The notes under the pieces were generated by a model. The model was not told the origin of the DNA, ran no database searches, and worked only from the letters and a program-made list of their open reading frames with translations. This document shows, in pieces, positions 54,862-62,772 of a stretch of DNA of 64,000 nt. The position numbers were made by a program, and so were the translations under genes. The DNA is from Cystobacter fuscus DSM 2262 (GTDB lineage: Bacteria; Myxococcota; Myxococcia; Myxococcales; Myxococcaceae). Every line of letters starts with the position of its first letter. Within the stretch, counting starts at the first letter, position 1. The stretch is from the NCBI RefSeq assembly GCF_000335475.2, contig NZ_ANAH02000066.1:558001-622000 (forward strand), in the 5' to 3' direction.

Positions 54862-56145
54862 TCACTTCCTCGCGGGCGCCGGAGCCTTGGCCGGAGCCGG
54901 AGCCTCGGCCGGGGCCTTGGCGCCCCGCCGCAGGGCCGTGACGCTCTTCTGGACGGTGCGCTGGGCCTCGTCCAGCGCGGCCTTGGGCGTGGCGAGCTTG
55001 TGGAGCACGGCGTTCATGGCCGAGGCCGCCGGGGACCAGACCATGGTCATCTCCGGCAGGTTGGGCATGGGCAGGGCCGTCTTGGCCTGCTCGCGGATGG
55101 CGGCGAGCACGGGGTCCGCGCCAATGGCCTTGTCCTCGTAGACGGACGCGAAGGCGGGGTTCTGCCGGCCCTGGGTGGCCATGAGGCGCGCGCCCTCGGG
55201 GCCGGTGAGGTAGCGCACGAAGTCATAGGCGGCGTCCTTGTTCGCCGAGTGCGAGGAGATGCCCACGCCCTCCACCGTCATCCACGGCTTGAGCGGCTTG
55301 CCACCCGCCTCGTCCACGGTGGGCAGCGGCGCCAGCCCGTAGTCGATGCCCTGGGCGATCTCCCCGACGAACCAGGGGCCGGAGAAGACGAGCGCCGCCT
55401 TGCCCTCGTTGAACAGGCTCGTGACGAGCGCCGTGGAGGGTTCGGCCGGCAACAGGCCTTCCTGGGACGTCCAGCGCAGGAGTTGCTCCAGGGACTTGAC
55501 GTTCTCCGGCGCGTCTAGCCGCACCTGGGGGCCCGGATCGAACACGCGCCCACCAAAGGCATGCATCAGGGCCGCGTGGTAGTAGAAGTCCGTGTACGGG
55601 TAGGCGAGGCAGAAGCTCGACTTGTCCGGCGTCTTCGCGCGCAATGCCTTGCACGCGGCGAGCATCTCGCCCGTGGTGCGCGGCGGGGTGGGCAGGAGCT
55701 TCTTGTTGTAGATGAGGGTGATGGCCTTGAAGTTCAGGGGCAGGGCGTAGACGGAGCCCCGGTAGGTCATCGCCTCGAGGGTGCCCGGCACGTAGCGCTC
55801 GCGCACGGCGGGCTCCAGGAAGAAGTCGAGCGGCTCGAGCAGCGCGCCGCCCTCCACCCAGCCGCCGAGCCGGTCCTGCGGGAAGACGAAGACGTCCGGG
55901 CCCACGCCGCGCGACAGGGTGGCGGAGATCTTGTCCGTGAAGGCATCCGAGGGGATGGCGAGCAGCTTCACCCGCGTGCCGGACTCGCCCTGGGCGGCGT
56001 TGTACGCGGCGACGACCTTCTCCAGGGCGGTGCGCTCGGCGGCGCGGTAGCCGTGCCACACCACGACCTCGGCGGCACGGGCGCTCGCGCTCCACGAGGC
56101 GAGCAGCAGCAGAAGCAGGAGGGACAGCGACGAACGGCTCTTCAT
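54862..56145 (-). CDS. Extracellular solute-binding protein (maltose/sugar type)
   Basis: 427 residues from ATG 56145 with a signal peptide ending SARA. The family 1 pattern is present: EVVVWHGYRAAERTALEKVV, PDVFVFPQDRLGGWVEGGAL, YALPLNFKAITLIYNKKLLP, FNEGKAALVFSGPWFVGEI and GISSHSANKDAAYDFVRYLT. A Lys/Ala/Pro tail ends the protein. No permease genes follow; the next gene is on the other strand. It is last in a run behind a pseudokinase and a histidine kinase with gaps of 64 and 67 bases, so it may serve sensing rather than import. Confidence 0.88.
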   Translation of the reverse strand: MKSRSSLSLLLLLLLASWSASARAAEVVVWHGYRAAERTALEKVVAAYNAAQGESGTRVKLLAIPSDAFTDKISATLSRGVGPDVFVFPQDRLGGWVEGGALLEPLDFFLEPAVRERYVPGTLEAMTYRGSVYALPLNFKAITLIYNKKLLPTPPRTTGEMLAACKALRAKTPDKSSFCLAYPYTDFYYHAALMHAFGGRVFDPGPQVRLDAPENVKSLEQLLRWTSQEGLLPAEPSTALVTSLFNEGKAALVFSGPWFVGEIAQGIDYGLAPLPTVDEAGGKPLKPWMTVEGVGISSHSANKDAAYDFVRYLTGPEGARLMATQGRQNPAFASVYEDKAIGADPVLAAIREQAKTALPMPNLPEMTMVWSPAASAMNAVLHKLATPKAALDEAQRTVQKSVTALRRGAKAPAEAPAPAKAPAPARK

Positions 56146-56212
56146 GCGGGGGACTCCTTGGGGCGCGGCCGGGTGGCCGGGAGGAGGACCATCGCATGCC
56201 CCGCCCGCCGGC

Positions 56213-57916
56213 TCACCCCGGGGGGGCGGGCACGGACACCCGGGGCAGGGTGAAGCAGAAGGTGCTGCCCCGGCCCTCCTCGCTGCGCACGTCCAGGGTG
56301 CCCCCCTGGGCCTCCACGAGCCCCCGGCTGATGGCGAGGCCCAGCCCCGTGCCCTTCTTGCCCGTGCCCTCCACGCGCCAGAAGCGCTCGAAGAGGTGGG
56401 GCAGCGCCTCGGCGGGAATGCCCGGGCCGGTGTCATGCACCAGGAAGCGCACGGCGGACGCCTCGGGCACCACCTCCACCGTCACCGTGCCCTGCTCGGG
56501 GGTGAACTTGAGCGCGTTGCCCACCAGGTTGCTCAACACCTGGAAGAAGCGATCCCGATCGCAGCGCACCTGGCAGCGCTCCGCGGGCAGCCGCGTGCGC
56601 AGCTCGATGCAGGCCTCCACGGCCAGCGGCTCGAGCAGCAGCAGGCCCTCGCGCACCAGCTCCTCCACGTCGTGGGACGCCAGGTTCAGCTTCACCTGGT
56701 CCGCCTGGAGGCTGGCCATGTCGAGCAGATCCCGGATGAGCCGATCCATCCGCTCCACCGAGCGCTCGATGGTGTGGGTGTGCTTGCGCATCCGCTCGCC
56801 GAGCTCGCCCTCGGGAAGCAGCCGGCGCAGCAGCCGGGTGCTCATGCCGATGCTGCTCAGCGGATTCTTCAAGTCATGACTCACCACGGCGAGGATGTCC
56901 TCGCGCTCACGCACGGCGCGCTGGGCGTCGCGCTCGGCGTTCTCCGCCCGGGTGCGCTCGCGCTGCTGGGCGGCGGCCTCGTCGCGCGCGGCCTGCTCCC
57001 GGGCCTGGAGGCTGATGCGTTCCTCCTCGATGCGCAGGCGCTGGGATTCGGCCCGGTCCAGCGCGAACCCGGCCGCCCACACCAGCACGGTGAAGATCAT
57101 CACGTTGCCCGAGGCGATGAGTGCCAGGGCGAAGGGGAGGGGGAAGGCCGCGGAGTGGTAGGCCCAGAGCACCACGCCCCCGATGAGGATGGGCAGCACG
57201 AACGCCGGCGGCAGCAGCCAGCGCGCGAGCGCTCCCCCCAGACCCGGGCCGGAGACGACCCGCATGAACCCCCGGGTGGAGCGGGCCTCGAAAACGCCGA
57301 GCGCCAGCAGCAGGAAGCACACCGTGGTGTGCACCGCCATCTGCGTGTAGCGCGCGACGCCGGTGAACTCTTGTTGCCCATAGAGGTAGCCCGCCAGGCC
57401 CACCAGGGCGATGACGCCCACGAGCGCGGCGAGGTACTGTGAGGGCCAGCCCACCACCCGCGTCTCCACCTCGAGACACAGGAGCGCCACCCCGAGCAGC
57501 AGGAAGCACAGGGTGGTGTTGGGGGCCATGCGTCCCGGGTAGCCGAGCTCCACGTGGCGCGCGGGGTCCACCACGAGCAGCTCGTCCAGGCCCAGGTTCA
57601 CGTCCAGGACGTACTGCACGAGCGTCAGGGAGCTGATGAGGACCACGAGCACCGCGCTCGCCACCGAGGCGCGCCGCAGCGCGGGCGGCGGGCGCGTGAG
57701 GCCGGCGATCAGCAGGGCCGCTCCCGAGAGGATGAAGCACAGGGCCGTGTTGGCCTTCATGGTGGGCAGGCCCGGCCGCAGCCCCTTGAGCGAGGGCAGG
57801 TCGAACACCCACGCGGTGAGGACCACGAGCCCCACCGCCATCACCACCGCGCCATGAACGCGAGACAACCGCCGCAGGTGTACGGAGACACGTTCAGCGA
57901 TTCTCTCGCCCGCCAT
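56213..57916 (-). CDS. Membrane-bound sensor histidine kinase
   Basis: 567 residues. Residues 1 to about 285 contain about eight membrane helices in two similar halves (ALCFILSGAALLIAGL and TTLCFLLLGVALLCL). A coiled coil (residues about 290-335) leads to the HisKA domain with VVSHDLKNPLSS (H-box) and the ATPase domain with NLVGNALKFTP, HDTGPGIPAEAL, FERFWR and GTGLGLAISRGLV. It should autophosphorylate on the H-box histidine. No response regulator is adjacent. It lies between the pseudokinase gene and a solute-binding-protein gene on the same strand. Confidence 0.93.
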   Translation of the reverse strand: MAGERIAERVSVHLRRLSRVHGAVVMAVGLVVLTAWVFDLPSLKGLRPGLPTMKANTALCFILSGAALLIAGLTRPPPALRRASVASAVLVVLISSLTLVQYVLDVNLGLDELLVVDPARHVELGYPGRMAPNTTLCFLLLGVALLCLEVETRVVGWPSQYLAALVGVIALVGLAGYLYGQQEFTGVARYTQMAVHTTVCFLLLALGVFEARSTRGFMRVVSGPGLGGALARWLLPPAFVLPILIGGVVLWAYHSAAFPLPFALALIASGNVMIFTVLVWAAGFALDRAESQRLRIEEERISLQAREQAARDEAAAQQRERTRAENAERDAQRAVREREDILAVVSHDLKNPLSSIGMSTRLLRRLLPEGELGERMRKHTHTIERSVERMDRLIRDLLDMASLQADQVKLNLASHDVEELVREGLLLLEPLAVEACIELRTRLPAERCQVRCDRDRFFQVLSNLVGNALKFTPEQGTVTVEVVPEASAVRFLVHDTGPGIPAEALPHLFERFWRVEGTGKKGTGLGLAISRGLVEAQGGTLDVRSEEGRGSTFCFTLPRVSVPAPPG

Positions 57917-57980
57917 CCGCCCTCTTTACCCCGCCTCCCTGGCCTCCTGCCATGACGACGCATGGCGGAGGCCTCGCACT

Positions 57981-59786
57981 TCACTCCCCGGCTTCGCTCG
58001 CGACGCCCTCGCTGCCGTCGGAGGTCTTCGCGTTGAGCACGATGCGCTCACCGGGAGGGGAGCCCGGCATGACGAAGTCCCGCTCCTGGACGCTCTTGTT
58101 CGGGTTGATGACGCGCACGTGGTGCTCGCCCTCGAAGACGGGGTACTCGGCCAGGGGGGCCACGCCCAGGGGTTGGCCATCCAGGAAGACCTTGGCCCCC
58201 GACTCGGCGAGGATGAGCACGGAGCCCAGGTTCACCCGCATGTTGAACTGGACCTTCTCCTGGGTGGCGCGCACGTCGATGCTGCGCGCGGTGCGCAGGC
58301 CCCGGGTCGCATCGACCAGGGAGATGAGGTGGCGGCCGGGCGTCATGGGCACCGTCTGGGGCGAGCGGCCCACCTGGCGGCCATCGACGTAGAGCATCAC
58401 CTCGGGCGTGACGAAGATCTGCACGGGCGTGAGGGGCGCGGAGGAGCCCGCCTTGGGCGGCGCGCTCGGGGCCACCGCCACGCCGGCGTCGGGCGGCGCC
58501 GCCGGCACCTCCTCGACGATCATCGGGGTGTTGACGTCGGCGGCCACGCCCGCGTCGGGGCCCAGGTACTCGGGCTCGTGCTGGACGTTCTTCCAGATGA
58601 AGCCCACGGCGCTCACGAAGAAGAGCGTGCCCGCGAAGGCGAGCGCGCCCACCGCGAGGCGCGAGCGCATGGCGGACGCGGGGGGGGGCACCCCATACCC
58701 GGGAGTCCCTGGCGGGGGCGGCGCGTAGCCGGGAGTGCCCGGCAGAGGGGCCGCGTACACGGGCGTCCCCGGAGGCGGGGCCGCGTGGACGGGAGCCCCC
58801 GGAGGCGGAGCCGCGTGGCCGGCGGCCACGGGCGCGGGAAGCGCGGGAGGGGTGTTCTGGGCCAGCTCGGCCAGGCCCCGTTCGATCAACGCCTTGCGGA
58901 AGCGCCGCGTCTCGTTGTCGTGGGGAATCTGCCGGATGAGGAACTCGGCGAGCGCGGTGGGCGAGGGCGGCTCGCCCACGAGCGCCTCCAGGGCCTCGCG
59001 GAAGGCGAGGGCCGTCGGGTAGCGCTCCTTGGAGCGCTTGGCCGTGGCGCGGCGGATGATCTCGTTGTAGGCGAGCGGCACGTCCTCCGGCAGCGGCGGC
59101 AGCGGCCGCGAGAGGATGGCCTTGTCCCGATCGATCGAGTCCTGGAAGGGTTTGCGCCCCGAGAGGCACTCGTGCAGCAGCAGGCCCAGGAGGAACACGT
59201 CGGTGGGGATGGACGAGGCCTCGCGGCCGCCGAGCAACTGCTCGGGCGCGCTGTACAGGCGGCGGTTGCGCACCCGGCGGCCATCCTTCTCGCGCGGCGC
59301 CACTCCGAGCGCGCCGTAGCCCGTCACCTTCACCTGGCCCTGGGCGGAGATCATCAGCGTCTCCGGACGCAGATCTCCATGGACGTAGGGCGTGCCGTCG
59401 TCGTTGCCCGCCACGTGGGCGTAATGGACCCCCGTGGCCGCCTCCATGGCGATGAGCGCGGCGAACAGGGGCGGCAGCCGCGGACAGCCCTCCAGCACGT
59501 GGCGCAGGGGCTCGCCGTCGGCGTACTCCGTCACCCGGGCCACGCGCCCGTCGATGGACACCAGGGCGTGCACCCGGAGGATGTTGGGGTGTTCGAAGAC
59601 GACGGCGCGCTCCGTCTCCTTGCGCAGTCGCGCCAACGCCGCGGCGTCCTGGGCGACCTCGGGAGGCGCCCAGATCAACACCACGGGTCGAGGGGGCTTG
59701 CCCTCCTCGAGGGAAAGGGCGAGATGGGGCCGGTTGGCGCCTTCGCCTGGAAAGAGGGGGCCGAGCAACTGGTAGCGAACCTGCAT
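57981..59786 (-). CDS. Membrane pseudokinase with proline-rich repeats and PEGA domains
   Basis: 601 residues. Residues 1 to about 275 have a Ser/Thr kinase fold (HPNILRVHALVSIDGRVARV, YSAPEQLLGGREASSIPTDV) but the VAIK lysine is replaced (VVLIWAPP), the HRD is HGDLRPE and the DFG is TGYGAL. It therefore lacks the metal-binding aspartate and the ATP-anchoring lysine. Six PPPG(T/A)P-type repeats (about 305-370), a membrane helix (AVGALAFAGTLFFVSAVGFI) and two PEGA-type domains (EVMLYVDGRQVGRSPQTVPM, AKVFLDGQPLGVAPLAEYPV) follow. It probably acts as a scaffold that links a cytoplasmic partner to the envelope. Confidence 0.88.
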   Translation of the reverse strand: MQVRYQLLGPLFPGEGANRPHLALSLEEGKPPRPVVLIWAPPEVAQDAAALARLRKETERAVVFEHPNILRVHALVSIDGRVARVTEYADGEPLRHVLEGCPRLPPLFAALIAMEAATGVHYAHVAGNDDGTPYVHGDLRPETLMISAQGQVKVTGYGALGVAPREKDGRRVRNRRLYSAPEQLLGGREASSIPTDVFLLGLLLHECLSGRKPFQDSIDRDKAILSRPLPPLPEDVPLAYNEIIRRATAKRSKERYPTALAFREALEALVGEPPSPTALAEFLIRQIPHDNETRRFRKALIERGLAELAQNTPPALPAPVAAGHAAPPPGAPVHAAPPPGTPVYAAPLPGTPGYAPPPPGTPGYGVPPPASAMRSRLAVGALAFAGTLFFVSAVGFIWKNVQHEPEYLGPDAGVAADVNTPMIVEEVPAAPPDAGVAVAPSAPPKAGSSAPLTPVQIFVTPEVMLYVDGRQVGRSPQTVPMTPGRHLISLVDATRGLRTARSIDVRATQEKVQFNMRVNLGSVLILAESGAKVFLDGQPLGVAPLAEYPVFEGEHHVRVINPNKSVQERDFVMPGSPPGERIVLNAKTSDGSEGVASEAGE

Positions 59787-60099
59787 GGGTTCGACGTTTT
59801 ACGGCTCTCTCACATCCTGCGCCAGACCATGGCGGGGCGACGCACACATTCCTGCCTGCTGGGCTACAGATCGAGCAGGGGCATGAAGGGCTCGATGTCC
59901 AACGAATTCGTCGGCCCCCGGACGGAAACCCCATAAGTCGCGGATTCCGGAAAAATTTCTTCACGAGGCTGGAAAACCGGGGTAAAAATCCACGTGTACT
60001 GAATTACTTCACTGAGTCTGTCTTTACCCACCTTCACGGGCAGTCCAAGGGGCCTGCGATGCGGGAGTGGGTCTGGGATGGTCCTCCGAGGAGTCCCGG
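59787..60099. other. Intergenic region between divergent genes, no gene seen
   Basis: 313 bases between the pseudokinase and the acyltransferase genes. Positions 59935-60035 are relatively AT-rich (GGAAAAATTTCTTC, GGGGTAAAAATCC) and likely contain promoters of both. The GAGGAG at about 60087 serves the acyltransferase gene. Confidence 0.5.
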
Positions 60100-61158
60100 A
60101 TGCGTCACGAGGATGATGCGGAACGAGAGGCGAGTCGGCTCGGTCCGGTGTTCGTGTTTTCCGGGCAGGGGTCGCAGTGGGTGGGGATGGGGAGGGAGCT
60201 GCTGGAGCGCTCGACGGTTTTCGAGATGGTGCTGAGCGCGTGTGACGTGCAGGTGCGCCGGCACCTGGGGTGGTCGTTGCTGGAGGCGGTGACGGGGCGG
60301 GAGGCGTCGCTCGGGGACATCGAGGTGAGCTGTCCGGCCATCGTGGCGATGGAGCTGGCACTGGCGGCGCTGTGGCGCTCGTGGGGCGTGGAGCCGGCGG
60401 CGGTGGTGGGGCACAGCATCGGCGAGGTGGCGGCGGCGCACGTGGCCGGGGTGCTGTCGCTGGAGGACGCCATGCGCGTCATCTGCCAGCAGGGGCGCAC
60501 CATGGGGCGGCTGCGGGGCCGGGGGGCGATGGCGGTGGTGGGGCTGACGTGGGAGCGGGCGGGAGAAGCGCCGCCCGGGCTGGAGGGGCGGCTGTGGCGT
60601 GTCATCCACGCGAGCCCCGACTGGACGGTGGTGGCGGGGGAGCCGCTCGTGCTGGAGCAGGCGCTGGCGCATTGGCGGCGGCAGGGCGTGGTGGCGCGCT
60701 GGGTGGACTCGGAGGTGGCGGCGCACTGTCCCCAGGTGGAGCCCTTCGGCGAGGAACTGCGCGAGCGGCTCGAGGGCCTGTGTCCCCGGACGGAGCGCCT
60801 GCCGCTGTTCTCCACGGTGACGGGGGGCGACGTGGCGGCGCGGCGGCTTGGCGCGGAGCACTGGGTGCGCAACCTCACCGAGCCGGTGTTGTTCCGCGAG
60901 GCCACGGGCGCGCTGATCTCGCGCGGGCACCAGGTGTTCCTGGAGATCAGCCCGCACCCGCTGGTGAAGCACTGGCTGGAGTCGTGCCTGGAGTACGCGG
61001 GGCGGGCCGGGACGGTGCTCGCGTCGATGCGGCGGGGACGCGAGGCCACCCAGCACATGCTGGAGACGTTGCGGCGCCTGTCCGGGCCCCGCCCGCGCGA
61101 GAGCCGGACGGGCACCCGGTTTCGCGTGGTGGACTCGTCCGTGGAGGACGGCTGCTAG
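60100..61158 (+). CDS. Stand-alone acyltransferase of polyketide-synthase type
   Basis: 352 residues from ATG 60100, chosen for GAGGAG upstream. The AT fold has FVFSGQGSQWVGMGRELL, the nucleophile elbow VGHSIGEVAAAHVAG, the RGRGAMAVVG segment, and FLEISPHPLVKHWLE. HASPDW in place of the malonyl-type HAFH or methylmalonyl-type YASH leaves specificity open, and the usual active-site arginine motif (QQGRTMG) is kept. No ketosynthase or carrier protein lies nearby, so it may act in trans on a distant assembly line. Confidence 0.88.
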   Translation: MRHEDDAEREASRLGPVFVFSGQGSQWVGMGRELLERSTVFEMVLSACDVQVRRHLGWSLLEAVTGREASLGDIEVSCPAIVAMELALAALWRSWGVEPAAVVGHSIGEVAAAHVAGVLSLEDAMRVICQQGRTMGRLRGRGAMAVVGLTWERAGEAPPGLEGRLWRVIHASPDWTVVAGEPLVLEQALAHWRRQGVVARWVDSEVAAHCPQVEPFGEELRERLEGLCPRTERLPLFSTVTGGDVAARRLGAEHWVRNLTEPVLFREATGALISRGHQVFLEISPHPLVKHWLESCLEYAGRAGTVLASMRRGREATQHMLETLRRLSGPRPRESRTGTRFRVVDSSVEDGC

Positions 61159-61179
61159 GCCGCCCCGGGTGGGTTCTGT

Positions 61180-61416
61180 TCAGCCGCGGTGCCGCTCGGC
61201 CGCGCGGTAGAGCTGGGTGAGCGAATAGTCGAGCAGCGCCTGTCGCGAGGTCATGGAGCGCTGGGCCCGAAGGAAGGGCAACCAGACGCGGTGGCTCACG
61301 AGCACCTGCGCCTCCTCGAGCTTCTGGCGCGGAATCCACTGGCCCCCGAGGTGGCGCACCAGCACGTCCGGGTGGAAGCGGGGCTCCACGGGAGCGAGCG
61401 TGGCACTGCGCTCATG
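61180..61416 (-). pseudogene. C-terminal fragment downstream of the third lipoprotein cassette
   Basis: The minus strand reads RFHPDVLVRHLGGQWIPRQK, LEEAQVLVSHRVWLPFLRAQ, RSMTSRQALLDYSLTQLYRA and stops at 61180. It has normal coding character but no start, and its frame differs from that of the gene just before it. It could be the tail of the putative immunity gene after a frameshift, or a piece of another gene. Confidence 0.4.
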
Positions 61417-61663
61417 CAAGGGTAACCGGGTAGCGGCACTCGTCACGTCGCTCTTCCAGGGCCTTCCAGATGGCAGCGCGGGCGTACTGACGTTGCCTTT
61501 TGCCTTTGATGACATCCGGCATCCATCCGTCAGCGTACTCCTCAAGCGTGCGGAAGAACGGCTCCAATTCACTCTTGAGTGCTACCCGTGAGCCGAAGAC
61601 ACCGTTGAAAGAAAGCCGGAGGTAGTCCTCTTCCCCCGAAGCGTAGAAGTCGAGCGCCTTCAT
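61412..61663 (-). CDS. Small probable immunity protein of the third cassette
   Basis: 83 residues. The start overlaps the stop of the lipoprotein gene before it (ATGA), the tight coupling typical of toxin-antidote pairs. The sequence MKALDFYASGEEDYLRLSFN, FRTLEEYADGWMPDVIKGKR, RQYARAAIWKALEERRDE is alpha/beta and highly charged. I do not recognise a family. It may be shortened by a frameshift, since coding sequence continues in another frame behind it. Confidence 0.5.
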   Translation of the reverse strand: MKALDFYASGEEDYLRLSFNGVFGSRVALKSELEPFFRTLEEYADGWMPDVIKGKRQRQYARAAIWKALEERRDECRYPVTLA

Positions 61664-62061
61664 TGGAACAGCACCTCCACGCCCGGAACCATGCTCTTGG
61701 TTTCTTCCAGGGCCGCCTTCAAGTCGGCCGCCCGAGTGGGTTTGAGTTCGCCCCCCTCGTAAACGAGGCGGACCCTCTGGACGGACACCTGGCCGCTCTC
61801 GCGAAAATGGGATTGGACCTGGAGGGCGACGTACTCCGCGGGCGAGCTGCACGTGAGGAAGGGGGCGAGGAGTGCGGCGCTGTCGTGGGAGGAGAAGTCG
61901 GGCCAGCCCGCGGGCACGCTCCGTCCTCCACAGGAGACGTCCGCGGGTGCCTCGTCCGAGCTCGCCAGGTCAGCGGCCGGGTCCAGCGTGACGCAGCCGG
62001 TGGAGAGCAGCACCGCCCCCAGCAGCGCCGCCCACCCGTGCGCCCAGGCCTCAGCGCGCAT
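61660..62061 (-). CDS. Short SitA-like lipoprotein
   Basis: 133 residues. The signal MRAEAWAHGWAALLGAVLLS with lipobox STGC (C23) and the following VTLDP closely match the start of the nuclease lipoprotein at 50034 (RADSPWTRWAGLILALALLS, STGC, VSLTP). The mature part (FSSHDSAALLAPFLTCSSPA, ADLKAALEETKSMVPGVEVL) is only about 110 residues and shows no toxin motif I recognise. It is coupled to the next gene by ATGA. It could be a small toxin, an accessory SitB-like lipoprotein or a truncated SitA. Confidence 0.55.
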   Translation of the reverse strand: MRAEAWAHGWAALLGAVLLSTGCVTLDPAADLASSDEAPADVSCGGRSVPAGWPDFSSHDSAALLAPFLTCSSPAEYVALQVQSHFRESGQVSVQRVRLVYEGGELKPTRAADLKAALEETKSMVPGVEVLFQ

Positions 62062-62153
62062 TGAGTACCCGTGACGTCATGAAGCCCCCAGGCAGAGGGC
62101 TCCTACTCTAGCAGGCGGCTTGCTCCGGGCTTCCTGCCTGCCTCACCGCCCGC

Positions 62154-62660
62154 TCAGGCGAGCAATTGCGTCAGGAGCTCGCGCCGGGGCGACACCGCGT
62201 GCCGCCAGGGCAGCCGGGCCAGACGCGGACGCTTCCGGGGCTGGATCGCCTCGTGGACGGACAGGCCCCCGGGGCCCCCCAGCAGCAGGCCCAGCGCCGC
62301 GGCCATGAGGGACAGGTTGTACTCGTAGCCGCCCTGCTGGATGTCGAAGCCGTTGGGGCCATGCACCTTGGCGATGGCCACCGCCTGCGTCACCAGCACG
62401 GACACGGCCGCCACGCGCGTGCCGATGCCCAGGAGAGACAGCACCCCGGCGGCGACCTCGGTCCACCCCGTCAGGAGCGCCCAGGTGCGGCCGGGCTTGA
62501 TGCCCAGCTTCTCGAAGACCTGCGACGTCTGCTCCAGGCCCTCGGGCTGGAGCTTGGTGATGCCGTGGTAGAGCATCGCCGAGCCCAACGTGGCCCGCAG
62601 GGGAAGTGCCGAGTGGTGGGCCATGTGCCCTTGCAGCAGTGCTGTCGTGGTCGCCGTCAT
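62154..62660 (-). CDS. DoxX family membrane protein
   Basis: 168 residues from ATG 62660. The four-helix DoxX pattern is clear: LRATLGSAMLYHGITKLQPE, WALLTGWTEVAAGVLSLLGI, AVSVLVTQAVAIAKVHGPNG and YEYNLSLMAAALGLLLGGPG. DoxX-like proteins sit in the inner membrane and are linked to redox or quinone functions. It follows glgB on the same strand with 112 bases between. Confidence 0.9.
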   Translation of the reverse strand: MTATTTALLQGHMAHHSALPLRATLGSAMLYHGITKLQPEGLEQTSQVFEKLGIKPGRTWALLTGWTEVAAGVLSLLGIGTRVAAVSVLVTQAVAIAKVHGPNGFDIQQGGYEYNLSLMAAALGLLLGGPGGLSVHEAIQPRKRPRLARLPWRHAVSPRRELLTQLLA

Positions 62661-62772
62661 CCTGCCCTCCGGAGTCGTGTGGAGTCGTGGTCCGGATAGC
62701 GTCCGCATCCCCCCGCGCCGCGGCAATGGGGCCGGGGCGGGGGAGCGAGCAGGGGGCAGCCACGGGGGACGC

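Noticed and set aside
57981-59786. Active Ser/Thr protein kinase
   Set aside because: The ATP-anchoring lysine, the HRD arginine and the DFG aspartate are all absent.
60100-61158. FabD of fatty-acid synthesis
   Set aside because: The gene is not in a fab cluster and the sequence (FSGQGSQWVGMGREL, ISPHPLVKHWLE) is closer to polyketide acyltransferases, though FabD activity is not excluded.
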